Source of the DNA: Heterodera schachtii
Lineage: Eukaryota; Nematoda; Chromadorea; Rhabditida; Heteroderidae
Assembly (NCBI GenBank): GCA_023374025.1
Contig: SIJG01000004.1
Coordinates: 3,956,173 to 4,020,172 of the forward strand
DNA length: 64,000 nt
Direction: 5' to 3'
Part shown: positions 54,458 to 64,000 of the stretch, piece after piece
Position numbering within the stretch: the first letter of the stretch is position 1
Layout of the letters: every line of letters starts with the position of its first letter
Program-made: the position numbers and the translations under genes
Notes under the pieces: model-generated
Told to the model about the DNA's origin: nothing
What the model saw: only the letters and a program-made list of their open reading frames with translations
Databases searched by the model: none

Positions 54458-55010
54458 CCTTGCACATGTATGATCGCGATAATTATGTGGGTCCACTGAA
54501 TCTCGAATGGGTCAACAACTTCAAAGAGGTAGGCCGCCATTTTCATTTAATTTTACTAATTTTGTTTAGATATTTCGCCATGCCACCACTTCTGTCCGTT
54601 ACCATATTCAACTTTATTTTCGTATGGAACCAATGCCAATTGAACAATTTGAATTGGTGAATGAACGGACGAAAGAAAAGTTGACACTGAAACATAGCGA
54701 AGAAGACCATTTGCTTAATTGCCTGTTGAAAAGGTGCCCAATTGGGGAGTCGGAGACGGCGCCAATTAAGTGGAAAGACCGCGCAAATTCGCGTGTCAAT
54801 TTTTATCTATATCAGATTTGATCCTTGGCATGACAATAATTCTGGTGCCAATTTGAACAATATCCTATTTGATTTGTGGGATGGAAATGGTTGCATTGGG
54901 TGAGTAGCAACAGCAATTTTTGATTGTCGTAAAATGAAAATAATTTTAGACCATTGTCGCTGCCAGCGGAAGAAGAGAAAGTAAAAGCGGATGAAAGCAG
55001 CGAAAATTAA

Positions 55011-55640
55011 TTATATTTGAGAAATGATCGATCTCGCCAATAGGAAACGGATTTTATGCCATCACTTTCTCTACGAAATGCTTTTGTTGATTCTTTTGTT
55101 CGAATAAAACATTGGTCGTACAATTTGGATTTTTTGGCGAATTTCAAAAGAATACATCCTTAAAAATCGAAAAATTTGAGCCTTTTGTAAGAACTTTTTG
55201 AAAAAGCGGATTTTCTCCGATTTGTGCCTCAAATCTTTATTGATACATTGAAAGCTGGATAGCCAGACGAGTAAAAAGCAATTAAAGTGTCAAATTTTCG
55301 GGCTGAAGAAAAAATTTTTAAGACTTAAAAATGTAGCAAGAAATTCAGAACAATTAAAATTGCTATAAAAGGCAGCGAGCTATTGACACTTAATGTCATT
55401 TTTTGCGATGGAAAATAATCATTGTTAAAAATGATTTGTGATAAAAATTTAAATTAAAAAAAGCGGGATATGTATGGATAGCGATCCTTAACACAAATCG
55501 TATATTCTAAATCCGAATCTGACAAAATATGTACAATCAAACCAAATTGCTCTCTCTTTGATGAAACTAAAGTCGAAAGTCCAAATTTTTGGAATTTAGT
55601 CTTTTTCGTTTAAAAAGCCTTAAATGCTCTTTTATTGCAG
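55011..55640. other. 3' flank of D1 without a gene
   Basis: GAGAAATGATCGATCTCGCC and a GAAATGCTTTTGTTGATTCT string follow D1 and recur after D2 (56690) and, inverted, at 55655-55757. The rest is AT-rich. Confidence 0.5.
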
Positions 55641-55654
55641 GAATTATTGCTTAA

Positions 55655-56020
55655 AAAGTATGGTTTATATATTGGAACGAAAGAATCAACCAAAGCATTT
55701 CTGAGAGAAAATAAGCACAACAAATTGAGTTCGATCATTTCTCAATATGACAAATTTTAAATGCTGATTTGTGAGTATTAAAAATAGGAATTTGAGAATT
55801 GGTTAACAACACAAAAAAATGAACAATTCCGTCGTTTTGCTATCAAAAATGTTAAATTTTTCACCAAAATTCAAAAAATATACAAAAAAAAAAATTTAGA
55901 AAACATAATTTTGGTATTTTGCTGCCTTACCCATTTTTGGGTCGTCTCATTTCACCGACAATTCTCACCAATCTCAATCAATCGAATTCAATCGTTTACG
56001 GTGTTCTGATTCAAATCGGT
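55655..56020. pseudogene. Family D relics in both orientations
   Basis: 55655-55757 is an inverted copy of the D2 3' flank (56690-56785). 55942-56020, plus strand, reads RLISPTILTNLNQSNSIVYG, matching RRISPTLLTDLDQLDSIESG of D6. Neither has a usable frame. Confidence 0.6.
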
Positions 56021-56227
56021 CAATTTTTATGTTTTTACCAAAAAAAAAACAGACGAAAGGCTAATTGATCCATTTGAGCCCCTTAAATAATATTGTGCTG
56101 AGGTTGTGTGAATTTATGCGCTTTTATTGTTGATTTTCTTTTTAAATTTTGCTGCTTAAAATGTTCTTTGATGTTTTATGGGTATATAAAGACGTCAAAC
56201 AGACTTTTTCATTCATAATACCGCAAA

Positions 56228-56606
56228 ATGAATCGACGGTAAGGAAATTTTTTTAAAAATTACAATTTTTGTTTACCTTATTTTTTTCATGTTTCAGCTG
56301 GATTTGTGGCGACGTTTGGATGAACATTCTGCCATCATTTGACCATGCTCAACTCGGCCTCAAAATGGCATTGCTTTTAATTGGCTGTTGCAACGGTGCC
56401 CAATTGGGGAGACGGCGACGGTGCCAGAAATTAAATGAGAAAACTGCGAAAAACCGAGTGCCAATTTGAACAATATCAATTTTGATCTATGGAGTTTCAA
56501 CAAATCCATTGGGTGAGCAGCAGCAATAGCATTTGATTTTGTCGAAAAATAAAAAGAATTAATTAATTTTAGGCCATTGTCGCCATCAGCGGAAGAAAAA
56601 AAATAA
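56228..56606 (+). pseudogene. Family D copy D2, internally deleted
   Basis: Exon 1 56228-56238, then a 59-base intron, then exon 2 from 56298 reading WICGDVWMNILPSFDHAQLG, LKMALL. The sequence then jumps to the part that in D1 encodes NCLLKRCPIGE, read here in another frame (IGCCNGAQLGRRRR). The whole middle (YIDHSV to LTLKH) is missing. The 3' splice pair survives (donor after 56512, acceptor before 56573) and the last exon ends PLSPSAEEKK with a stop at 56604-56606. The junction shares TTGCTT with both parental sites. Could yield a short F-box-only peptide (66 codons) if transcribed. Confidence 0.75.
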
Positions 56607-56879
56607 GAAGATGAAGTGGATCAAAGCAACGAAAATGTCGTCTGATTAAGTGTACGGAAATGAATTAGTTAATTAATTGTATTTTGAGAAATGATCGATC
56701 TCAATTTGTTGTGCTTTTTTCTCTCAGAAATGCTTTTGTTAATTCTTTCGTTCCAATTATATAAACCGTTTATTTTCATTATTTTTTTGTTATGCAATTT
56801 CTTTATTTCAATGGAACGGTTGATTCTCTACAGAATTTGGAAATACAGTAGTTAAGGTGTTTCGCCCCATCCGGTAGGT

Positions 56880-57240
56880 GTCAGTTGCGTCTGACCCAAA
56901 CATAAACCATCATAAATTTTTCTTTGTTGGTCAAATTTTCAAATTTGGCATCATTCGAAAGTTCTACATGTTTAGAAGTTTTTGGTAAGCTATTTCTAAG
57001 CGATTGAACAACTTATAAAAATGTTGCAACAATAAAAACCAAAAAAAGTCAGAATTTGCATATTTTAATTTATAACTTTTTTTTTACATGTCGGTATATC
57101 TTTATGTTTTTTGGGAAGCCGATAGAGCTTGTTAAGATCATTCTAATGATACCAAGTTTATTGGATTTGGTCAACAAAGAAAAAAAAAGTTATGATTGCG
57201 AAATTTAGAGACGAAAAATTTCGAAAATATGTAGTTAATC
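56880..57240. repeat. Truncated palindromic MITE
   Basis: ATCCGGTAGGTGTCAGTTGC, then arms with GGCATCATTCGAAAG and, inverted, CATTCTAATGATACCAAG. Same arm type as the elements at 2443 and 32800. Confidence 0.5.
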
Positions 57241-57720
57241 TTAAAAATAGGCAAATTTAAAATTTCCTCGCATGAGAGTCGATTTCAAATAGTAGTTGCC
57301 AATCAAGTACGAATCCATGCTAAACGAGTAACATTCAATGATTTCGTTCATTTGAACGTGCGTCGGTGAGTACATATTACTAAATCCGGAAAAATTCCGA
57401 TCAGAGAGTCCACCTCAATTTCATAGCACTTTTTGTATGTTTTTGATTTTTTTCTATCAAATTTTTTTGAGTCGGGGTCAGTAGGGTTGCGATTTTTAAT
57501 GACGAAGAATCTCGAAATAGTTATTGTTGAAAATAAGCAAATTTTAAATTTCCTCCCTTGAGAGTCGATTTCAAGTACGTACTTGCCATTAAAGTACGAA
57601 TCCGAGCTAAACCGAGCAACATTCAAATCAAAAGCAAGATTTTGTGCATTTGAACGTGCATCGATCGGCGAGTATTACCAAATCCGGAAAAATTCCGATC
57701 AGAGTGTCCACTTCCGTTCA
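57240..57720. repeat. 290-bp direct repeat, two copies
   Basis: GAGAGTCGATTTCAA, AAGTACGAATCC, CATTTGAACGTGC and AAATCCGGAAAAATTCCGAT appear in order at 57270-57405 and 57560-57700. Confidence 0.8.
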
Positions 57721-57988
57721 TAGCAGTAGCAGCACTTTTTTCTGCATGCTTTTAATTTTTTTTTTCTACCGCAATTTTTCAATCATTCAATATTAGCAGG
57801 GGAGGGGGATTTTTAGGCTATTTTTTGGTTTTGTTTAAATGGTACAGCACCTTTTTTGAACAAACTTTTTAATTTTTAAAAATCGAGAGGTTTTCGGGGA
57901 TGCTGGCCCCGAAATTGACACTGGTTTTGGCCAATTCCGAACCCCGGACTCGGACAAAAATTCGAAAATTCCAAAAGTCACTTTTATA

Positions 57989-58776
57989 CAGGGTTCGGAT
58001 CGAAAATTTTTCCAAATCAGAACATCAGGCCTAAAAAATCAGATTTTGGGGTCGAAAATCAGAACATTTTGCAAAATTGCTTCAAATCAGTTATTTTTAT
58101 AATTTTTCAACCAAAAATGTATTAAAAATTATATTTTTTGCCTCCGATTATCATCTTTAAAATTTTGGTGAGGAAATTAGCAAATTGAAAATTTCAGTGC
58201 ACTGGGGATGAAATATCAGATTTTTAAGAATTTTTTTGCGGCGGATTTTTCCAAAACTTTTGGGAAATGGGCGAGGGGAGAGGGTCCGGCGGTGCCGATA
58301 GGCGCCGCCGGAAAATTTTTTTTTGTAATTTCGTACTGTTTTGTTAACAGATTTTCACCAAAAAAGGCCAATTTTTGCAATTAAAAGCCAAGCAACGACT
58401 TTTCCTTGCGTTTAACGACGCCTTTTTTTTGCCGCAATTTTTTCAAAAAATTTTAGGGGATGGACAGGTCAGGGGAGCGGCGTCCGCGGTGCCGATAGGC
58501 GCCGCCGGGAAAAATTTTGCGATTTTAATGCGATTTGTTAACAGATTTTTGTAAAAAATGACTAAATTTTGCCACAAATCTTATATTTTCTTGATAAAAT
58601 AGTGACATTATGCCATAAATTTCAAAAATTTTGAGTTTATTAAAGAAATCAGAACAAAATTTGGTCACTACCCCAAAATCAGAACATTTCTGACAAATCA
58701 GAACATTTTTATTTTATCAGATTTGGACCCTCCAAATCAGAACATTTCTGATAAATCAGAACAGATCCGAACCCTG
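57989..58776. mobile_element. hAT-type element
   Basis: Ends CAGGGTTCGGATC and GATCCGAACCCTG; 8-bp duplication CTTTTATA at 57981-57988 and 58777-58784. Subterminal AAATCAGAACATTT repeats. Two GC hairpins inside. No transposase. Confidence 0.9.
58286..58508. repeat. Two GC hairpin modules, direct orientation
   Basis: 58286-58311 (perfect consensus) and 58484-58508 (one G short), 198 bases apart. Each is followed by AAAATTTT-type sequence and TTTGTTAACAGATTTT within 60 bases. Confidence 0.85.
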
Positions 58777-59229
58777 CTTTTATATCGTGCGTCCAAAGAG
58801 CAAAAAAACAAAATATGATCAAATCAATCCAATTCATCGTAACTCAAAAATAATCAGCCATTTCTCAAATGATCACTTCTTATTCTTCTGCTGATCACTG
58901 GGCCCGGAAGAGAGAACACTTTTTCATCGCTTTGATCTGCTGGCAGAGACAGCGGTCTAAATTAAACAAAAATTTGAAATGGATTAGAACCAACTTTCTG
59001 AAAAAGGATAGCCCGTAATTACTGAAAAAACCCGGACCAACAGGGTTTCCGAATGAACCGTAACAGAACGGACAAAACGAAAAGATCGAAATTTTGAAGT
59101 TTTTTCTTCATAAATTTTTTTAAAGGCTAAAAAATCTTTCGCTTTTTTTAATGCTAGTAGAGAATGTGAAGAGCTTTTGGGCGGATAAAACAGCAACAAT
59201 GTTTGGATTTGGATTAAAAAATACGGCCA

Positions 59230-59664
59230 ATCTTTCTGCTCACCCAATGTCATCGTTGGGATCAGAAGAAATGGCAAAATGCGAAGGATGAATTTTTGAA
59301 TGATGATCCACAGAATCCAATTCGCATTTTGATCAGAGACGGCGCATTTGACGACGGGTGAACAATTTTAAAAGTTCAAAATGAATTGGCTTTTTGAGTC
59401 CAATCAACTTAATATAATACAAATACCAGGAGATAAAGAAAATTGCTTAGACTTAGCGCCTTCAAATGATGCAAAAAATGTACGGTTAAAAAACATGCAT
59501 ATAGTACAAAAAAATAATTAGGATAATTAGTTAGTTGGACTCATAAAATGCAATTGCACCCCAAAAATTGAATGCTCTTACATAAAGTGCAATTAAATCA
59601 TCATCGTTTTTTCAGTCTTCTCGACGCCGCTTCTCCCGGGCCAAGTGGTCAGCAGCAGAAATGA
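59230..59664 (+). pseudogene. Family D copy D3, C-terminal part
   Basis: An exon ending at 59357 (donor GTGAAC) reads CHRWDQKKWQNAKDEFLNDD, PQNPIRILIRDGAFDDG, resembling the C-terminal WxRQWN...DSDIGDG part of the family. The last exon, 59616-59664 after TTTTTTCAG, reads LLDAASPGPSGQQQK. No N-terminal exons are found upstream; 58985-59225 has only a weak NERTDKTK-like trace. Confidence 0.55.
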
Positions 59665-59969
59665 ATTAATTGATGCGATTATGATGACCCAAATGATATG
59701 TTGGCACTGTGCCATTTTAATATTGTGTAGAATTTGTTTGTATTGTATTTGACCTTTGCTTGCTCGCGAATTCGTCCATTTCTATTGTATTTTATGTGCA
59801 TGTAAATAATTCATTGTGATATAATCATTGTTAAAAATGACTGGTGATAAAACGGATTTGATTACAGAATTTTACAAAAAAAGCGGGATGTTACGAAGCA
59901 ACTTTTTTATAGCTTCGAAATTTCAAGCTGAAAAATTATCAGACTGATTAAGCGTGTTGTATTTGTCTG

Positions 59970-60522
59970 AGCATTGTTTAGTCATCAATGGCATTTGCCA
60001 TTGCTAAATTTCTTTTTTACCCAATTAAATTGCATTTAATTTAGGCCATTGTCTCCACCAGCAGATAAAAGTGACGAAAATGTGTGCTCGAGTGCCGCGG
60101 GGCCAAGCAGTGATCAGCCCAATGAATGAATGGATTATTATTTGAGAAAAATGATCGATCGATCCTTTTTTGGATTTCATAATTGAAATAGGAATTTATT
60201 TGTGTATTTATATTTGTGTGAAATGAAAGATTTGGACTTTTTTTGCAGTTAACGAGAGAGAGAGAGCTCGGCTTTTTGGAAAATCCCAGAAAGGATAAGA
60301 GAATTTTGACCCGGACCGGTTTTCGGGATTAAACAAATCCCTTTCTTTTTTTCCAGCAGAACTTATCCGGCATAAAAATTTTGACCCGTATCTGTTTCCC
60401 ACACAGCAGCGATATTTTTAGTCACCGATTTAACAAAATGACATTTTTATCCGCTGATCAGAGATCATTTATCAATAATTGTGGGTTGATCACCAAAATG
60501 CAACAACAATAATAACAAAAAA
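59970..60522. repeat. 553-bp duplication, copy 1
   Basis: Collinear with 62625-63177 at a constant offset of 2655 bases. I found one difference (A/G at 60130 versus 62785) and no indel. It contains a family D last exon (60045-60129, PLSPPADKSDENVCSS) and its 3' flank. Confidence 0.95.
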
Positions 60523-60925
60523 CCATCCGTCGCATTGGCACTTTCATCAGGCGGAAAAACGGGCAGAATGCCATCATTGAAAGAGACAAAGCGAAGTGAT
60601 GGACAATCGCTGAGCAATGACGGGGCCAATTGGCGCAAACGGCGAAAAGTGATGGAGTTCAAAAATATCACAACAATGAAGTCGCGAAACATTGGCAAAA
60701 TGTTGAGCAAAACAAAGTCCAAAATGTAAACATTTTCAGTGATGAACAAGAATATTGAAGAAAAGGCGAAAAAACGGTGAAAAAGGCGGAGAAATGCGAT
60801 GACATTTTGATCGATGTAGCTGAAAATGTGATAGTTCATAAATCAAATCCAAATCGATCAGTTTTTACATGATCTGAATGCGTTTGAATCCGATGACTTT
60901 GTTTGGCAACTGATTTCGAGGGTAA
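60465..60925 (-). pseudogene. Family D copy on minus strand, 3' half replaced
   Basis: Exon about 60920-60869 reads RNQLPNKVIGFKRIQI (family motif LPNKVIGF), donor GTAAAA. The next exon from 60819 reads YIDQNVIAFLRLFHRFFAFS, FLNSITFRRLRQLAPSLLSD, VFPPDESANATDG. At 60522 the coding sequence stops matching the family and enters the 553-bp duplicated block, where the frame closes after TIIDK. The WLHTP, PFELxN and CPI regions are lost. The N-terminal F-box-like exon is not seen before 61000. Confidence 0.65.
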
Positions 60926-60929
60926 ATAT

Positions 60930-62358
60930 TTGTCTAATTGTATGTCTATTTGTATTTGACTTTCACAAAATCCGAGACTTTTAAAAAGATACTCACACTT
61001 CTTCAAATTGGGTTCTCTGGATCACTCTGCTGATCAGTGATCATGAAGCTGGTTCGCTTCGGCCAACATTAATTCGAAATAAATTATAAAATTTAAAATG
61101 CATTTTTTAGGACGAAATTAAATGAATAACTGAGAAAAACAAGCAATCCGTTAAATATTCACGCATTTTTTGATTGCGATAATGAGCGGATAATTAGAAA
61201 ACCCGACCAATTTGGTGCACTCCTACGGACCTGTCTATCCCCGACAAATGCCGACTCCGACTTTTCCCACCCCCGAGGGCTCGGAGCGCTACGCAAATAT
61301 TTTAGTATAAAATGCCCTTGTTTCTCCTCCTCTTCCTCATTCCATTCTCTCATTATTTTCCCTCTATTTCCCGGTGATTTTGCTGCTGCTGCTAATGTCT
61401 TCAGAAATCTCTCTGTCTGACGGTTTAAATTGACCGGTTTCCAAGCATTTTTTTTTAATATTTTCGATTTTTTTCAACCCACAATTTTTTTTTGTTTTGT
61501 TTCGGTGACTAAAAAAATTAACAAATGATTTTATTTTAAACAGTAACAACAACAAAAAAATTGTTTTTTAAAGTTTTAATCGATTTTAAGGGAGTGAGAA
61601 TTTTTGAAAAGTCTCAAAGTTTTCGGACTCGGGGGTAAGTTTTTCCACTATAACTTTCATGAATCTGACATTCATTTGGACTAATTTCGAATCCTGGACC
61701 CGAATTCGAACAAAAAGTCGAAAAGTCAAAAGCGGTACAGAATGACCATTCTTTGATATTCCAAAGGTTTATGACCAAATTTAGCATGTTTTAATCAATT
61801 TAGGAACAAAAGTGAGAATTTTGAAAATTTTTTTTTTAAATGCTGTTTTTTGAATAAAATTCATTCTAAAGGGTGAAATAGGCACAAATTGCCATAAAAA
61901 TGACCTAAATAGGCTTAGAATTATCTTTTAATAATTTAAAAATTAATTTATTTATATCCCTTTTTGAAAAAAAAACTATTTTTTGGGGCACATTTTCAAA
62001 AAAAAATTTTTACTTTTCGCAAAAAATTTCTATAAATTCTCAAAATTTTTGAAAAAAGTTGCGAAATTTTGGATATTTTTGGGGGTATTTCATAAAAAAA
62101 TTCCCTAAAAATTCTCAAAAATGCAAAATATGTACAAAAAAATGTGAAAAAGTCCAAAATATGTATAAAAATATTTTTGTTAAATTTTATTTGTTTTTTT
62201 TTTGAATATGTGTTGAATTATATGGCATCATAGAATTTCAGGTTAGGGGTTCGGAAATTCGTCAAATAGAGATGATCAGCAGCCCCGAAAACCCCTGGAA
62301 TAAAAACAAAATTTATGTGGGTTAAACTGTATTAGTACCGTATTTTGATTTTGTTTAG
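60930..62358. other. Gene-free stretch with repeat pieces
   Basis: Contains a GAATCCTGGACCCGAATTCG module (61685), a truncated element (61865-62165) like 29740-30170, and a weak module copy at 62243. No family D exon that could belong to the orphan 3' part at 62359. Confidence 0.5.
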
Positions 62359-62784
62359 CTTTTTGTCCATGCTCGCACTTCTGTCAGTTACACCGTTCAC
62401 TTCTATTTGCACGTGGAAACATCGCCAATTGTGCCATTTGAATTGGAGAATGAACGGACCAATGAAAAGATGACATTGGAGAAAGTGTCACATTATGGTG
62501 GTGGTGAATGGCTGTTGAAGCGATGCCCAATTATTGGGGAGAAGAATGATGAAAATTCGGATGCCAATTTGAACAGTGTCCTTTTGTATTTGAATGACTT
62601 CCAAAATGCCATTGGGTAAGTGTAAGCATTGTTTAGTCATCAATGGCATTTGCCATTGCTAAATTTCTTTTTTACCCAATTAAATTGCATTTAATTTAGG
62701 CCATTGTCTCCACCAGCAGATAAAAGTGACGAAAATGTGTGCTCGAGTGCCGCGGGGCCAAGCAGTGATCAGCCCAATGAATGA
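62359..62784 (+). pseudogene. Family D copy D5, 3' exons only
   Basis: Exon 62359-62615 after a TTTGTTTAG acceptor reads LFVHARTSVSYTVHFYLHVE, PIVPFELENERTNEKMTL, WLLKRCPIIGE and DANLNSVLLYLNDFQNAIG. Donor GTAAGT; last exon 62700-62784 reads PLSPPADKSDENVCSSAAGP, SSDQPNE. This part is fully open and is the best model in the window for the family C-terminus. No upstream exons are visible, so I take it as a 5'-truncated copy; a very long first intron cannot be excluded. Confidence 0.65.
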
Positions 62785-63177
62785 ATGGGTTATTATTTGA
62801 GAAAAATGATCGATCGATCCTTTTTTGGATTTCATAATTGAAATAGGAATTTATTTGTGTATTTATATTTGTGTGAAATGAAAGATTTGGACTTTTTTTG
62901 CAGTTAACGAGAGAGAGAGAGCTCGGCTTTTTGGAAAATCCCAGAAAGGATAAGAGAATTTTGACCCGGACCGGTTTTCGGGATTAAACAAATCCCTTTC
63001 TTTTTTTCCAGCAGAACTTATCCGGCATAAAAATTTTGACCCGTATCTGTTTCCCACACAGCAGCGATATTTTTAGTCACCGATTTAACAAAATGACATT
63101 TTTATCCGCTGATCAGAGATCATTTATCAATAATTGTGGGTTGATCACCAAAATGCAACAACAATAATAACAAAAAA
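62625..63177. repeat. 553-bp duplication, copy 2
   Basis: See 59970-60522. The copy begins inside the last intron of D5 and ends inside the last coding exon of the minus-strand gene D6. Confidence 0.95.
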
Positions 63178-64000
63178 GCCAAATTGATCAAATAAATCAA
63201 TTTGTGGTCCCAATTTTCATCGTTTTCCCATTGAAGTGTTGCCGTAAATGGACTTCGCTTCAACAGCCATTTATTCTCGGATTTTTCCCAAAATATCAGC
63301 TTATCATTTGTCACTTCGTTCACCAATTCAAATGGTTCAATTGGCATTTTTGTCGTCGTATAAAAATAAAGTTGAATATGGTAACTGACAGAAGTGGTGG
63401 CAGAGAGAAATGACTAAACGCAAAAATTGGTAAAATAAAAACAATTTAACAAAAATATTTTGCGGTCGGTCCACCTCTTTCAAATTGTTGACCCAACCAA
63501 GATTTGATCCATCAAAATAATCAACGCAATGCAATCGCTTCAGTTGGCCATTTTTGCTCGGCGTGTGCAACCATTTGGTCAAAGCTTGGGCAGCAATTGT
63601 TTTTGGTCCATCGTCAGCAATTCCATCGGGTAATAAAGCACCTGATTCGATTGAATCCAATTGATCAAGATCGGTGAGAAGTGTCGGCGAAATGCGACGA
63701 CGCAAATTGTCCAAATGATGGCCATTGGAAAAGAACAAATGGCGAATGCTTGCCGAAAAGATGGGCCAAATTTCTCGGGCCAAAACATCCAAAATTGGCT
63801 GGGCATTTTCACAAAACCACACCAAATCGGTGCCAATTCTGTCCCAAATTTGCTTGTTGGAACGGAGAAATTCAATGACGGAATGGTCAATGTACCTGAA
63901 AAGGGAATGGTTTTGCCACAATTAATATCCCTTTGAATTACTTAATCCGAATGTTCTTAAAGCGGATTTTAATGGGTAGCGGATGGTCCGGCAATGGAAA
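63120..64000 (-). CDS. Family D F-box-like gene D6 (5' end outside window, 3' end altered)
   Basis: Minus strand: exon from beyond 64000 to 63942 (IRFKNIRIK), exon 63895-63475 (YIDHSVIEFLRSNKQIWDRI, VLAREIWPIFSASIRHLFFS, DNLRRRISPTLLTDLDQLDS, QALTKWLHTPSKNGQ, NLGWVNNLKE), exon from 63413 (TTSVSYHIQLYFYTTTKMPI, EPFELVNEVTNDKL, KWLLKRSP). Introns are short and GT-AG. No frameshift in the visible part. At 63177 the frame enters the duplicated block and closes at 63120-63122 after LLLLLHFGDQPTIIDK, where a normal copy would continue to a PLSPPA last exon. So the body is intact, but the C-terminus is replaced by about 20 foreign residues. Expected cytosolic, possible ubiquitin-ligase adaptor by family. 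Confidence 0.7.

Larger units (their letters stand above)
51370..55010 (+). pseudogene. Family D F-box-like gene D1, interrupted by insertion and frameshifts
   Basis: Exon 1 51370-51380 (MNR plus split codon). Exon 2 52207-52315 (WLCGDVWLNILPFFDHAQLG, LKMALLSD, then one extra base before RFKHFRIE). Exon 3 from 52365 (YIDHSVIEFLRSNKQIWDRS, then ILTDSIQLNSIDSGALLPDG, QALTKWLHTP), to RDNYVG at 52764. After a 1.7-kb insertion it resumes at RDNYVG (54474) and LNLEWVNNFKE to 54528. Exon 4 54570-54899 (RHATTSVRYHIQLYFRMEPM, PIEQFELVNERTKEKLTL, LLKRCPIGES), with a frameshift near 54815 before NNSGANLNNILFDLWDG. Exon 5 54950-55010 (PLSLPAEEEKV). As I recall them, proteins of this layout (N-terminal F-box-like helix, YIDxSVIEFLR, PFELxN) form a very large family in Globodera/Heterodera, with presumed ubiquitin-ligase adaptor roles. 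This copy is broken. Confidence 0.82.

Noticed and set aside
60208..60402. Identical 64-codon ORFs at 60208-60402 and 62863-63057 (minus)
   Set aside because: Identity is due to the 553-bp duplication; the reading lies in the 3' flank of family D and resembles no protein.
1..64000. CRISPR array, operon or prophage
   Set aside because: Introns, signal-peptide gene families and MITEs mark eukaryotic nuclear DNA; the direct repeats are minisatellites without spacer structure.

Overview
This window looks like nuclear DNA of a plant-parasitic nematode, most likely a cyst nematode or close relative (Heteroderidae). It is very AT-rich. Genes are split by short GT-AG introns, many of about 50 bases, with 3' splice sites ending in TTTAG or TTTCAG. 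One gene family at the right end matches, as I recall it, the large F-box-like family expanded in Globodera/Heterodera. I see no prokaryotic, plasmid or viral layout, no CRISPR array and no intact rRNA or tRNA gene. The genus is an inference.

Layout. (1) 1-2.3, 16.3-21.3, 25.7-27.3, 31.1-34.6, 35.6-38.6 and 39.5-41.0 kb hold a dispersed cluster of one secreted family that I do not recognise (called family A here). The gene plan is fixed: a signal-peptide exon of 27-29 codons, then exon 2 (about 230 codons), exon 3 and exon 4, with intron phases 0, 0, 1. Exon 2 and exons 3+4 are two divergent copies of the same domain. Four copies are complete and open (437, 464, 475 and 520 aa), one is cut by the window start, and the rest are broken. 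(2) 4.2-15.2 kb is a tandem array of about 3.8-kb units. Two units carry a small secreted family (B). A third unit keeps the same upstream block but carries a different secreted gene, acidic and rich in N-glycosylation sites. A third B gene with the same upstream block sits at 42.5-45.5 kb. (3) 46.0-48.2 kb holds two small secreted cationic glycine-rich genes (family C); a 5'-truncated copy lies at 28.0 kb. (4) 51-64 kb is a cluster of F-box-like genes (family D), nearly all frameshifted, truncated, internally deleted or interrupted.

Between the genes the window is packed with small non-autonomous DNA transposons. For about a dozen I could read both terminal inverted repeats and the target-site duplication: mostly 8-bp hAT type, one 10-bp Mutator-like type, and two GG-ended elements with 8-bp duplications that could be Merlin derivatives. 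A broken Merlin (ISXO2-like) transposase and pieces of a Ty3/Gypsy element (gag-protease, reverse transcriptase) are also present. GC-rich patches at 12.5-13.4 and 28.4-29.2 kb look like exons of ordinary conserved genes, now degraded or incomplete.

How it fits together: families A, B, C and the acidic repeat gene all begin with signal peptides and stand in multicopy, repeat-rich, rearranging DNA, so the window resembles an effector-type accessory region. That role is an inference. What the sequence shows directly is secretion signals, paralogy, shared upstream sequence and heavy transposon remodelling.
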